A stretch of 15,642 nucleotides of DNA from Gammaproteobacteria bacterium UBA3067 (GTDB lineage Bacteria; Pseudomonadota; Gammaproteobacteria; Pseudomonadales; UBA3067), in assembly GCA_002366835.1 (NCBI GenBank), contig DFBZ01000171.1, positions 2,266-17,907 on the forward strand, written 5' to 3'. Positions 6,850-14,521 of the stretch are shown in pieces. Position numbers and translations under genes: made by a program. Position 1 is the stretch's first letter; each line of letters starts with the position of its first letter. The notes beneath the pieces were generated by a model, which ran no database searches, was not told the DNA's origin, and worked only from the letters and a program-made list of their open reading frames with translations.

Positions 6850-8301
6850 TCAGCCAGCCAGTTTTTGCTGTAACAGATCATCCACCCTCTGCATATAGGT
6901 AGCACTGGCTTTTTCTGCTGCTTGAAAACAGTCCACTAGCTGAGTGTGACTATCAAGATCATTCTGCCATTGTGCCCCAAGAATACCCACTGCCTTGTTG
7001 AGATACTCGTGGATATCCCGATGCGGTTGGGCGATAGCCCCGTAGGCGGGCAATTTTCCGTAAACCTCACGCCCTTTTCCTTCCTCATACCAATGATCAA
7101 ATCGACATGGCTGATCTTTTGTAGAGGCCAAGCGTGCAGCTTCTGTATCTGCTGTTTTTTGCTCGACGGCGTAATACGCATTTTGCATATAAATCATGTG
7201 ATCCACCTTATTTAAGGTTGTGTCACAAATCATTCCTGCAGAAACCACCATATCAAAGGTCTGCCTGGATACCTGTGCGAATTCTTCAAAGGAGGACTCA
7301 AATTGAACAACTCCATTTTTGGAGTGCTCCACCAAGGTTTGCATATTCTCGGAATCAGCCATTAAAGTATTACTCGCTTCGGTAAAACCATTAATAATAC
7401 TGGCTATTTTCGCTGCGGCACTTTTGGTGCTTTCTGCCAAGGTTCGAACTTCATCGGCCACCACAGCGAAACCCCGACCATGCTCACCGGCACGCGCCGC
7501 CTCAATGGCAGCGTTAAGGGCTAGTAAATTGGTTTGCTCTGCAACGCCGGTGATCATCGTCACCATGGCAGAAATTTCTTCGGTATTTTCGGAAAGGGAT
7601 TCGGTGCTTTGTCGCACACTGGTCGATTTATCTGACAGGCGATTAAGCTCTACAATCAGGGATTTTACATTTTGCTGATTCAGGCTGGACTTTTCTGCAG
7701 ACTGCCGAGAACTTGATTCTACTTTTTCCATTTCACTCTGAATCAAACCAAGGCCCCTTTGGTTTTCATCCAGGTTATGAATCAGGTTATTACTTTTTAA
7801 TTGCCCCAGAGTGGAATACGTTTTATCAAGCTGACTTTGCCAATAGGAGTTCTCTAGTTCTTTTAAAGGTATATCTATGTTCGCTAAACCCTCTCTGAAC
7901 TGACCTCTCAAGCCCTTTTTAAAACTCTTTCTATAAAAATCTTCTTGCTCAGCCGCATGAATAACCGTGCCCGCTTCTCGCATAAAGGTTTCAACTTGAT
8001 CGAGCATTTCATTAAAATTATGCGCAGCGCTTGCCAAAGCACCGCTGCCTTTAATTAAGATAATACGCTGCTCTAGTTTTCCATTGGCAACCGCCCGCAT
8101 TAACTCAACAAGCTGATTGAGCACGCGCTCATCTTGATGATGCTGTTTAAGTGCAAAACCACATACAAATAAACCAGCAAGAGGGATAAGAGCATAAAAA
8201 TAGGAACCTGCTGTAAACGCCAATAATAGGCCTGCCACTAACAATAAAAACGTGTTTAGCAATAGGGCAATATTACATTTCATTTGCAATAACCAGTTCA
8301 T
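6850..8301 (-). CDS. Membrane chemoreceptor with C-terminal CZB zinc domain
   Basis: This is a 483-aa methyl-accepting chemotaxis protein lacking a periplasmic sensor. Two adjacent hydrophobic segments (about 11-30 and 34-51) with a minimal periplasmic loop form a membrane hairpin like that of Aer or CetA. A HAMP-like segment (about 55-105) and a second helical linker with YRKSFKKGLRGQF (123-135) follow. The signalling tip VAEQTNLLALNAAIEAARAG (253-272), continuing to VADEVRTLAEST, would bind CheA/CheW. Residues 360-480 form a CZB domain with all expected ligands: His368, Cys399 (CRFDHWYEEGKG), His427 and His431. The ATG at 8301 overlaps the end of the PAS gene by 29 bp; AGGG lies about 10 nt before it. 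Met7 (8283) is an alternative start. Inference: it acts as the output half of a two-protein redox/zinc taxis receptor with the PAS protein. The MCP and CZB calls are firm; the pairing is likely. Confidence 0.93.
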   Translation of the reverse strand: MNWLLQMKCNIALLLNTFLLLVAGLLLAFTAGSYFYALIPLAGLFVCGFALKQHHQDERVLNQLVELMRAVANGKLEQRIILIKGSGALASAAHNFNEMLDQVETFMREAGTVIHAAEQEDFYRKSFKKGLRGQFREGLANIDIPLKELENSYWQSQLDKTYSTLGQLKSNNLIHNLDENQRGLGLIQSEMEKVESSSRQSAEKSSLNQQNVKSLIVELNRLSDKSTSVRQSTESLSENTEEISAMVTMITGVAEQTNLLALNAAIEAARAGEHGRGFAVVADEVRTLAESTKSAAAKIASIINGFTEASNTLMADSENMQTLVEHSKNGVVQFESSFEEFAQVSRQTFDMVVSAGMICDTTLNKVDHMIYMQNAYYAVEQKTADTEAARLASTKDQPCRFDHWYEEGKGREVYGKLPAYGAIAQPHRDIHEYLNKAVGILGAQWQNDLDSHTQLVDCFQAAEKASATYMQRVDDLLQQKLAG

Positions 8302-8791
8302 TGTATGTCAGCCCTGATTGTTCAACATAATCATTCAAAATAGCCAGCGAAGCATCCATCGCTTTATTTGCGCTACTGTGTTTATTTTCTTCCTCTACCA
8401 TCTCGCGATATATTTTTTCATAAAGTGTTACTGCATCACGGGAGGGTTTGCGTCTTACAGAGAAATAACCGAGCAATTGATTTCCTGGGCCATAACTCGG
8501 CGTCACATTGGCGAATACCCAATAGAAATTGCCATGTTTACTGAGGTTTTTTACATAACCGGAAAACTCCTCCCCTTTTTGCAAGGTTTGCCACATAAAT
8601 CGAAACACCGAACGTGGCATGTCTGGGTGCCGAATAATATTATGGGGTTTACCGATTAACTCATTTTCTTTGAATTCAGAAAATTCGATAAAAATTTCAT
8701 TCGCGTAGGAGATACGCCCTTTTACATCGGTTTTTGAAACAATAAAATCTTCTTCACGCATGATTCGTTCTTTCGAGCTACTTGCTGACAC
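8273..8791 (-). CDS. Aer/CetB-like PAS redox-sensing protein
   Basis: A single PAS domain (about residues 12-105) closely resembles that of E. coli Aer: GKPHNIIRHPDMP (47-59), then MWQTLQKGEE and YWVFANVTP. Residues aligning with Aer FAD-binding positions by a constant offset of three are kept: Asn31, Arg54, His55, Asp57 and Asn82. This supports FAD binding and redox sensing. A helical tail (112-172) corresponds to the Aer linker but ends before any membrane segment. The start is GTG at 8791 and not ATG at 8761, because a near-perfect Shine-Dalgarno AGGAGGTGG lies 6 nt before the GTG. The next gene supplies the membrane hairpin and signalling domain. Campylobacter CetB (PAS) and CetA (signalling) are a known two-protein precedent. 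Confidence 0.9.
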   Translation of the reverse strand: MSASSSKERIMREEDFIVSKTDVKGRISYANEIFIEFSEFKENELIGKPHNIIRHPDMPRSVFRFMWQTLQKGEEFSGYVKNLSKHGNFYWVFANVTPSYGPGNQLLGYFSVRRKPSRDAVTLYEKIYREMVEEENKHSSANKAMDASLAILNDYVEQSGLTYNELVIANEM

Positions 8792-8797
8792 CTGCTA

Positions 8798-8806
8798 CCA
8801 CCTCCT
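8798..8806 (-). promoter_or_regulatory. Strong Shine-Dalgarno deciding a GTG start
   Basis: The minus strand reads AGGAGGTGG and then six bases (TAGCAG) to GTG at 8791. This is the best ribosome binding site in the window and fixes the PAS protein start at the GTG. Confidence 0.85.
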
Positions 8807-8919
8807 AGTTTAATCACCAAACAAATAAATCACGGCCTGAAAATCAGTCGAAAACTCTCTCTCACGAATTTTCACTCCTATTTTCAGCCTAGCCCCACTT
8901 TTTAGTTTTGCTCGGTTCT

Positions 8920-8936
8920 ACTTGAGTAAACTTGAG
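8920..8936. repeat. Tandem ACTTGAG with 10-bp period
   Basis: ACTTGAG occurs at 8920-8926 and again at 8930-8936, one helical turn apart. The second copy overlaps the FNR-like box. Both copies lie in the 224-nt gap between dprA and the PAS gene and could be a helically phased operator. The rest of that gap shows an 8-bp inverted repeat (CTGAAAAT 8837-8844, ATTTTCAG 8880-8887) and no clear terminator. Confidence 0.3.
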
Positions 8937-8945
8937 GCAAGTCAA
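8932..8945 (-). promoter_or_regulatory. Candidate FNR/ANR box upstream of the PAS gene
   Basis: TTGA-GGCAAG-TCAA has the core half-sites and 6-nt spacing of the FNR/ANR consensus TTGAT-N4-ATCAA, but lacks the inner T and A. It is centred 148 nt before the GTG start. A class II site would place transcription start near 8897, with AAAACT at 8909-8904 as a poor -10. ANR control of an aer gene is reported in pseudomonads, which makes the context sensible. No functional evidence is available. Confidence 0.35.
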
Positions 8946-9015
8946 TATAGAATGAAACAAGCAGATATTTTGACCCGAGCAATGCGTTTAAGAAGCGTGC
9001 CGCGTTGACCTGCAA

Positions 9016-10275
9016 TTAAGATTTCCGGCAGTATCCGCCGGCTTCCTGAACAACCAGCCCTTTTAGTTCCAATAGAACGAGGGAGGAAGCCACCTCACTG
9101 GCAGATAGTCCGGAGCGCTCAATAATCAGATCCATTGCTAAGGGGCTATGTTCCAGGTAATTAAACAAGCGTCCCTCTTCGGGTTGTAGTTCGTGATCAG
9201 GGGCTTGCGACTGTTCAACCTGTTGCGAAACTGGCTCAGGGGCGGACTCCTCATGCAATACAGCTTGCCGCTCTTCTGCCTCCTGCGTTTTCCCCAAGGC
9301 CGGCGCCGCTTGCTGAGTCAATACATCCGGCATAGAGTGCTTGAAAGAAGCAAAACCCTGCAGTTCGTTAAACATATCCTCGCCACTTTCCACCAGTGTT
9401 GCGCCTTGTTTGATCAGACTATGGCAACCTCGGCTCAAAGGGTGATGGATGGAACCCGGTATCGCAAACACCTCCCTTCCTTGTTCAAGGGCCATTCTGG
9501 CGGTAATCAATGAACCACTTTTCAGGGCTGCTTCCACCACCAACACACCGTAACTCAAGCCACTGATAATGCGATTGCGACGAGGGAATAGCTGAGGCCT
9601 TGGCTGGGTGCCAATAGGGTATTCTGAAATAACCGCGCCCGACTTACAGATTGCTCGTGCCAAATTTAGGTGTTGGCGGGGATAAAGGTGATCCAGACCG
9701 TGGCCTGCAACGGCAATGGTAAAGCCCCCAGCATTCAGCGCAGCTTGATGTGCTTCACCATCAATGCCCGCAGCCAGGCCACTGCTAATCACCAGACCAT
9801 TCTGGGCCAAATAACGGGAAAAATTGCGTGTATTGCTTAAGCCTGCCTGACTGGGATTACGACTGCCAATCACTGCAATTTGGGGGGTGTTCAATAAATC
9901 AGGGTCACCCGCTACAAAGAGATAGGGGGGCGGATCATGAATTTCTTTCAGTAAGGATGGGTAACGTGGATCGTAATAACAAAGAATATGGTGATCGGGA
10001 TGCTGCGCCCAAAGAATATCTTTCTGCACCCCCTCTAACAGCGGGGTAAGGGGCTGCAGAGACTCTAATTGCTGCAAAGATGTGGACTGTAGCTGACTAA
10101 CGGCCTGTTTGCCCAGGCCTAAGCTTTTTAAACGTTCTGCCGAAAACGAGAAAAGCTGCTGAGGCAATACATCTTGCTTCAGCAGCTTTTGAAAAGAGAC
10201 GGCGCCTACTCTGGGTAAACGCCCTACTGCCAACCACGCTTTGAGTTCAAGGGGGTCATCTGACCAATTCTGCAT
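9016..10275 (-). CDS. dprA: DNA-processing protein DprA (Smf)
   Basis: DprA binds incoming single-stranded DNA during natural transformation and loads RecA on it. The 419-aa protein has an N-terminal helical SAM/HhH-like region (about 10-80). A Rossmann-type DprA core follows, with GSRNPSQAG (137-145), SSGLAAGIDGEAH (164-176), FPRRNRIISGLS (230-241) and SGSLITA (253-259). A Gln/Glu-rich low-complexity linker fills about 305-362. A winged-helix C-terminal domain spans about 365-415. The ATG at 10275 overlaps the tsaP stop as TAATG, so translation is probably coupled to tsaP. In Pseudomonas the next gene downstream is tsaC; here the chemoreceptor pair and purE come first. The gene is also present in non-competent bacteria, so it does not prove competence. 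Confidence 0.96.
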   Translation of the reverse strand: MQNWSDDPLELKAWLAVGRLPRVGAVSFQKLLKQDVLPQQLFSFSAERLKSLGLGKQAVSQLQSTSLQQLESLQPLTPLLEGVQKDILWAQHPDHHILCYYDPRYPSLLKEIHDPPPYLFVAGDPDLLNTPQIAVIGSRNPSQAGLSNTRNFSRYLAQNGLVISSGLAAGIDGEAHQAALNAGGFTIAVAGHGLDHLYPRQHLNLARAICKSGAVISEYPIGTQPRPQLFPRRNRIISGLSYGVLVVEAALKSGSLITARMALEQGREVFAIPGSIHHPLSRGCHSLIKQGATLVESGEDMFNELQGFASFKHSMPDVLTQQAAPALGKTQEAEERQAVLHEESAPEPVSQQVEQSQAPDHELQPEEGRLFNYLEHSPLAMDLIIERSGLSASEVASSLVLLELKGLVVQEAGGYCRKS

Positions 10276-11321
10276 TAAGGCTCACGGATTTCATCGAATA
10301 CCGCCATCGAGCTGGTTGCTTTGAGTATCAGACCATAACTTACTTTATCGAAGGTTCTGAATATCATCATCATGCCGGCACGCTCGGAAGGCAGTTGGAT
10401 TAGTTCATCAGTATATTTATCACGTATCGCTTCGCCTTTTCGGTAGATAGCGAAAACATCACCTTGCTCTACCTCTTCGCGCACGCCGCGATTAATCACC
10501 ACCACGTCGTATTGTGCCACATTTTTCACGCCACTCATCACGCTAATGATCTGACCTTTTAAACCTTTTTTGGGTGATTTGGGATAAAACACCGACTGTA
10601 CCTTTCGCTCTTCGGTAGGAATCAGACGATCTCCAACACGAACCTCCTGATTGGCACGCACTAATTCGGTTTTGGCAATATCGTCGGTCACCTTAAGAAT
10701 TTTACCCAAACCCAGCTCTTTGGCATCGTAACCAAGGATTTCTTTATTTTCGGGGTTGATGTAAGCGCTGCCCTGGCGGTACAAACCATAGGCATTATGT
10801 TGTGTACTCCAGTCTCCACGAGCATAGAGGTAATCACCGTCTCCCATAATGACGTGTTTTTCGTTCCCTGCCACCACATAAGGCGCATCCTCAAGCTGCT
10901 CTCTGGTCAACACCCGGCTATCGGTAAGAAAGCTTTGGATTGCATCAAGAGGAATAGCGGGGATTACAGAGTCAAGATCAGAAGCACGAATGCGCGGCGA
11001 GAGCTTTATCGTACCATCTGACATACGTTTGGTATTATGGCGACTTCGTTCCACTGTTAAGCGTGGCTCCCCATCCACATAGACTAACTTGATGATATCC
11101 CCAGGATAAATCAAATGGGGGTTTTTCACCTGGCGGTTAATATGCCAGATTTCTGGCCACAACCAGGGGTCACGCAAAAAAGTGTTTGATATATCCCATA
11201 AGGTATCGCCACGTTTCACTTCATATTGCGAGGGATGATCGGGCGCCAGCGCAATATTCTCAGCTAATACATTAAAACTCAGGAAGGTAGAAACAATTAA
11301 CCCAAGAACTATTTTCTTCAT
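10275..11321 (-). CDS. tsaP: LysM protein, TsaP-like pilus secretin-associated factor
   Basis: The 348-aa protein has a Sec signal peptide (1-20, probable cleavage after FNVLA) and one LysM domain (about 33-80: YEVKRGDTLWDIS through PGDIIKLV) that would bind periplasmic peptidoglycan. The rest is a beta-rich C-terminal region with no obvious catalytic motif. Position upstream of dprA and divergent from def matches PA0020 of P. aeruginosa, an orthologue of TsaP. In Neisseria and Myxococcus TsaP anchors the type IV pilus secretin PilQ to the wall; I understand its role in Pseudomonas is less clear. The start is ATG at 11321, with AGGGA 8 nt upstream. LysM and export are certain; the TsaP function is inferred from synteny and architecture. 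Confidence 0.85.
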   Translation of the reverse strand: MKKIVLGLIVSTFLSFNVLAENIALAPDHPSQYEVKRGDTLWDISNTFLRDPWLWPEIWHINRQVKNPHLIYPGDIIKLVYVDGEPRLTVERSRHNTKRMSDGTIKLSPRIRASDLDSVIPAIPLDAIQSFLTDSRVLTREQLEDAPYVVAGNEKHVIMGDGDYLYARGDWSTQHNAYGLYRQGSAYINPENKEILGYDAKELGLGKILKVTDDIAKTELVRANQEVRVGDRLIPTEERKVQSVFYPKSPKKGLKGQIISVMSGVKNVAQYDVVVINRGVREEVEQGDVFAIYRKGEAIRDKYTDELIQLPSERAGMMMIFRTFDKVSYGLILKATSSMAVFDEIREP

Positions 11322-11629
11322 GTATAAAATCCCTATATATTATGGAACAAGGCGATTTATTAAACGGTTCAACGTGTCTACAATGCGATAAGACCAGCAT
11401 CCTGACACCGCCGTTTAACCAGCCACCACCAAGCAACAGTGTTTAAAGTTTAGCAGCTTGCCGCTAAAGTCCCAGCGATCGAAGGTGATAAAGGCGAAAA
11501 TGATTGCGATTTACGCCCGAATATGGTTTTTAGCATAGACTAAGCGTTAGGGAACAACACTATCCTTGGTATATTTTTTATCACTGCATTCACTTTATTA
11601 AATCAAAACCCGAACTGGATCCAATTTTT
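11322..11629. other. Divergent tsaP/def intergenic region
   Basis: These 308 nt lie between the divergent tsaP and def starts and should carry both promoters. No open frame of note, terminator or RNA gene was seen. On the plus strand TTAGGG, 17 nt and TATATT (within 11549-11577) has a good -10 but a poor -35. On the minus strand CATAAT and TAATAT near 11335-11345 could be -10 elements for tsaP, but no matching -35 is visible. Confidence 0.5.
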
Positions 11630-12136
11630 ATGGCTGTACTTGAAATTCTTGAGTTCCCCGACCCTCGGCTGCGCAATAAAGCCAAAGAGGTCAAGGTGGT
11701 GGACAATTCTATCCGCAAACTCGTCGACGATATGTTGGAGACCATGTATAACGCCCCCGGGATTGGTCTCGCAGCCACCCAGGTTAACGTACACAAACGT
11801 GTGGTGGTGATGGACATCAGCCCAGATCAGGATCAGCCACGGGTTTTTATTAACCCAAAAATCACACCGGCGAGTAAAGAAACCAAGGAGTCACAAGAAG
11901 GCTGCTTATCCGTACCGGGCTTTTACGAGCCAGTGATACGCCATGAAAAAGTAACGGTTACCGCACTGGATAAAGAAGGCCAAGACTTTGAAATCGACTG
12001 TGACGAATTGCTTTCCGTATGTATTCAACATGAAGTGGATCACCTAAACGGAAAACTGTTTGTCGACTATCTCTCTTCCCTTAAACGACAACGCATCAAG
12101 AAAAAACTCGAAAAGCAGCATCGCCAGCAGAGTTAA
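11630..12136 (+). CDS. def: Peptide deformylase
   Basis: Def removes the formyl group from the N-terminal formyl-methionine of nascent proteins at the ribosome exit. The 168-aa length matches E. coli (169). All three family motifs are present: GIGLAATQ (44-51), EGCLSVPG (90-97) and QHEVDH (133-138). Metal ligands are Cys92, His134 and His138, with catalytic Glu135. The C-terminal helix is Lys/Arg-rich, as in the ribosome-binding helix of the E. coli enzyme. The ATG at 11630 has only a weak GGAT upstream. It is first in def-fmt-rsmB-trkA, 35 nt before fmt, which adds the group that Def removes. Confidence 0.98.
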   Translation: MAVLEILEFPDPRLRNKAKEVKVVDNSIRKLVDDMLETMYNAPGIGLAATQVNVHKRVVVMDISPDQDQPRVFINPKITPASKETKESQEGCLSVPGFYEPVIRHEKVTVTALDKEGQDFEIDCDELLSVCIQHEVDHLNGKLFVDYLSSLKRQRIKKKLEKQHRQQS

Positions 12137-12171
12137 TCTACCCTATTCCCTCCCTTCTTTGACCTGACTTT

Positions 12172-13179
12172 ATGACAGATAAAGCCTCTACAAGCCCCGA
12201 ACAAGCGGGGCTAAAGATCATCTTTGCCGGCACGCCCGAATTTGCTGCCATACACCTTCAGGCTTTGCTGGATAGCCACCACCAAGTATGTGCCGTTTAC
12301 ACCCAACCAGACCGCAAGGCGGGGCGTGGACGAAAGCTACAACCCGGCCCGGTAAAAGCCTTGGCATTGGAACATAACATCCCCGTTTTCCAGCCCCTGT
12401 CTCTGAGAAGTGAAGAGGAAGAACAAAGCATGGCCGCGCTGGGTGCAGACCTTATGGTGGTGGTCGCCTATGGCCTGATACTGCCCACGGCCATCCTCAA
12501 CACGCCTCGCCTGGGTTGTGTCAATGTACATGCCTCCCTACTACCACGCTGGCGCGGTGCCGCCCCCATACAAAGAGCCATTCTGGCAGGCGATGCCGAG
12601 ACAGGTATCTGCTATATGCAGATGGACGAAGGTCTCGACACCGGCGATGTGCTATATCGCCTGCACTGCCCCATCAATGCGTCTGAAACCGGCGGCTCCC
12701 TGCACGATAAACTCGCCCAGCTCGGCAGCGAACAACTTGCCGAGGTATTGGGTCTGTTAAAAGAGGGCAAGTTGGAAGCACAGCCCCAAGATAACGACCG
12801 TGCGAACTATGCCTCAAAGTTAAACAAGGCCGAAGCGCAGCTCGACTGGCATCAAGATGCCCAAACGCTGGAACGCCAAGTGCGCGCCTTTAACCCTTGG
12901 CCCGTGACCTTCACCCACCTCGATAAGGATGTGGTGCGGGTGTGGCAAGCCAAAGCGCGCGCCACAAACAAGGCATCCGAAGCCCTTCCGGGCACTATTG
13001 TTGCTGTAAGCAAACAGAGCATAGATGTTGCGTGTGCGAAAGGCGTCCTGTGTTTGGAGGTATTACAGCTACCCGGAGGCAAGGCCCTAAGCTGTGAGCA
13101 AGTTCTCGCATCCAAAAAAGATCGCTTGCAGCCTGGCGTGCGTTTCACCTTTCAGCCCAGCTCGGAAAAACGACATTGA
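12172..13179 (+). CDS. fmt: Methionyl-tRNA formyltransferase
   Basis: Fmt transfers the formyl group of 10-formyl-tetrahydrofolate to Met-tRNAfMet for initiation. It is 335 aa against 315 in E. coli. The N-terminal Rossmann domain begins at LKIIFAGTPEFAA (14-26). The catalytic residues Asn118, His120 (HASLLPRWRGAAPI) and Asp156 (DEGLDTGDV) line up with E. coli N106, H108 and D144. The C-terminal OB-fold domain that binds tRNA starts near 220 (NYASKLNKAEAQLDW). The N-terminus is about eight residues longer than in E. coli, with no alternative ATG. No obvious Shine-Dalgarno precedes it. Its TGA stop overlaps the TTG start of rsmB. Confidence 0.98.
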   Translation: MTDKASTSPEQAGLKIIFAGTPEFAAIHLQALLDSHHQVCAVYTQPDRKAGRGRKLQPGPVKALALEHNIPVFQPLSLRSEEEEQSMAALGADLMVVVAYGLILPTAILNTPRLGCVNVHASLLPRWRGAAPIQRAILAGDAETGICYMQMDEGLDTGDVLYRLHCPINASETGGSLHDKLAQLGSEQLAEVLGLLKEGKLEAQPQDNDRANYASKLNKAEAQLDWHQDAQTLERQVRAFNPWPVTFTHLDKDVVRVWQAKARATNKASEALPGTIVAVSKQSIDVACAKGVLCLEVLQLPGGKALSCEQVLASKKDRLQPGVRFTFQPSSEKRH

Positions 13180-14489
13180 GATCATCTCGCGCTCTGGCCG
13201 CCCGCATTCTTAGCCCTCTGCTCAATGATTCGCCATCCGGCAATCTCAGCGAGCAATTCGATATTCATCTGCAAAAAGAACACGACAAAAACCAGGGGCT
13301 GATAAAAGAACTCTGCTTCGGTGTCTGTCGGCATTACCTTTATCTGCAAGCCATCACACAATCGCTGCTGGCAAAACCGCTGAAGAAAAAAGACAAGGAT
13401 ATCGAATTACTGATTCTTATCGGCCTGTACCAGCTTAAATTTTTACGTATTCCCGACCATGCCGCCATCAATGAAACCGTTGCAGGCTGCGTAGCACTTA
13501 AAAAACCCTGGGCAAAGGGGCTTATCAATGGCGTGCTACGAAGTTTTCTTCGCGAACAAGAAAGTATTGAGTCCAAAACCTCTGCAGACATCGGCACACA
13601 AACTAGCCACCCCGCTTGGTTGGCGGACAGCTTAAAAAAAGATTGGCCTCAACACTATGCTGATATTCTTGCCGCCAATAACCAGCCGGCGCCCTTAAGC
13701 CTGCGTGTTAATACCCGCCAAAGTACTGTGGCTGCTTACTTGAAAGCATTAAGCGATGCGGGGATTCAAGCCCAGGCCTGTGATTACTCTAAAGACGGCC
13801 TTACTCTGGAAGAGGCGGTCAAAGTGGAAGTCCTTCCTGATTTTGAAACGGGAATGTGCTCAGTTCAGGATGAATCAGCCCAACTCGCGGCAAGCCTGCT
13901 TGAGGCAGAACCAGGACAGCGCATTCTCGATGCTTGCGCGGCTCCCGGAGGAAAAACCTGTCATATCCTGGAAAAGTATCCTGATATAGACCATCTGATT
14001 GCTCTGGATAAAGAGCCATCTCGCCTCGAAAAGGTGCGTTCCAACCTAGAAAGGCTGGGTTTAAGCGCCGAACTTCACGCCGCAAATGCAGCAGACCTTT
14101 CAAGCTGGTGGGATAAACAAGCTTTTCAGCGCATCCTGCTTGATGCGCCCTGTTCTGCCACTGGCATCATCCGCCGCCACCCAGACATCAAATGGTTACG
14201 CCATAAAGAAGATATTTCCACACTGGCGCAACAGCAGCTACAGTTACTGACAACTTTATGGCAAACACTCGCGCCAGGCGGAATTTTACTTTATGCCACC
14301 TGCTCAGTGCTGAAGCAGGAAAATGAACAGCTGGTGGCCCAGTTTCTTTCCCAAACAGCGGATGCGCAAGAGATAAAAATCGAAGCCGACTGGGGTATTG
14401 CCACCACCGTGGGCAGGCAAATATTTCCAAAACCCGGTCGACAGGATGGCTTTTATTACGCCCGCCTGAGAAAATGCACCTCCCGTTAG
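13176..14489 (+). CDS. rsmB: 16S rRNA m5C967 methyltransferase RsmB
   Basis: RsmB (Sun/Fmu) methylates cytosine 967 of 16S rRNA with S-adenosylmethionine. The 437 aa hold an N-terminal NusB-like RNA-binding domain (about 1-135) and a Rossmann methyltransferase domain. The SAM loop LDACAAPGGKTCH spans 251-263. Motif IV, DAPCSATG, gives Cys326, and motif VI, LYATCS, gives the catalytic Cys376; these match E. coli C325 and C375. The start is a TTG at 13176, overlapping the fmt stop as TTGA. It is chosen because homology (RALAARILSPLL) begins within the first few codons and no ATG or GTG is better placed. The weak start and overlap suggest coupling to fmt. Confidence 0.96.
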   Translation: MRSSRALAARILSPLLNDSPSGNLSEQFDIHLQKEHDKNQGLIKELCFGVCRHYLYLQAITQSLLAKPLKKKDKDIELLILIGLYQLKFLRIPDHAAINETVAGCVALKKPWAKGLINGVLRSFLREQESIESKTSADIGTQTSHPAWLADSLKKDWPQHYADILAANNQPAPLSLRVNTRQSTVAAYLKALSDAGIQAQACDYSKDGLTLEEAVKVEVLPDFETGMCSVQDESAQLAASLLEAEPGQRILDACAAPGGKTCHILEKYPDIDHLIALDKEPSRLEKVRSNLERLGLSAELHAANAADLSSWWDKQAFQRILLDAPCSATGIIRRHPDIKWLRHKEDISTLAQQQLQLLTTLWQTLAPGGILLYATCSVLKQENEQLVAQFLSQTADAQEIKIEADWGIATTVGRQIFPKPGRQDGFYYARLRKCTSR

Positions 14490-14521
14490 CAAACAGGTCT
14501 TAAGGAAGCTCTGAATAAGTC

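Noticed and set aside
6946..7678. Plus-strand open frames opposite the chemoreceptor gene
   Set aside because: They are antisense shadows of the chemoreceptor signalling domain, whose motifs are unmistakable.
8831..8862. Possible sigma28 (FliA) promoter before the PAS gene
   Set aside because: On the minus strand AGAGTTTT and GCCGTGAT resemble FliA elements, but the spacer is 14 nt instead of 11 and both boxes have mismatches.
8837..8887. CTGAAAAT/ATTTTCAG inverted repeat as a dprA terminator
   Set aside because: The stem is AT-rich, only 8 bp, with a 35-nt loop and no T-tract in the right place.
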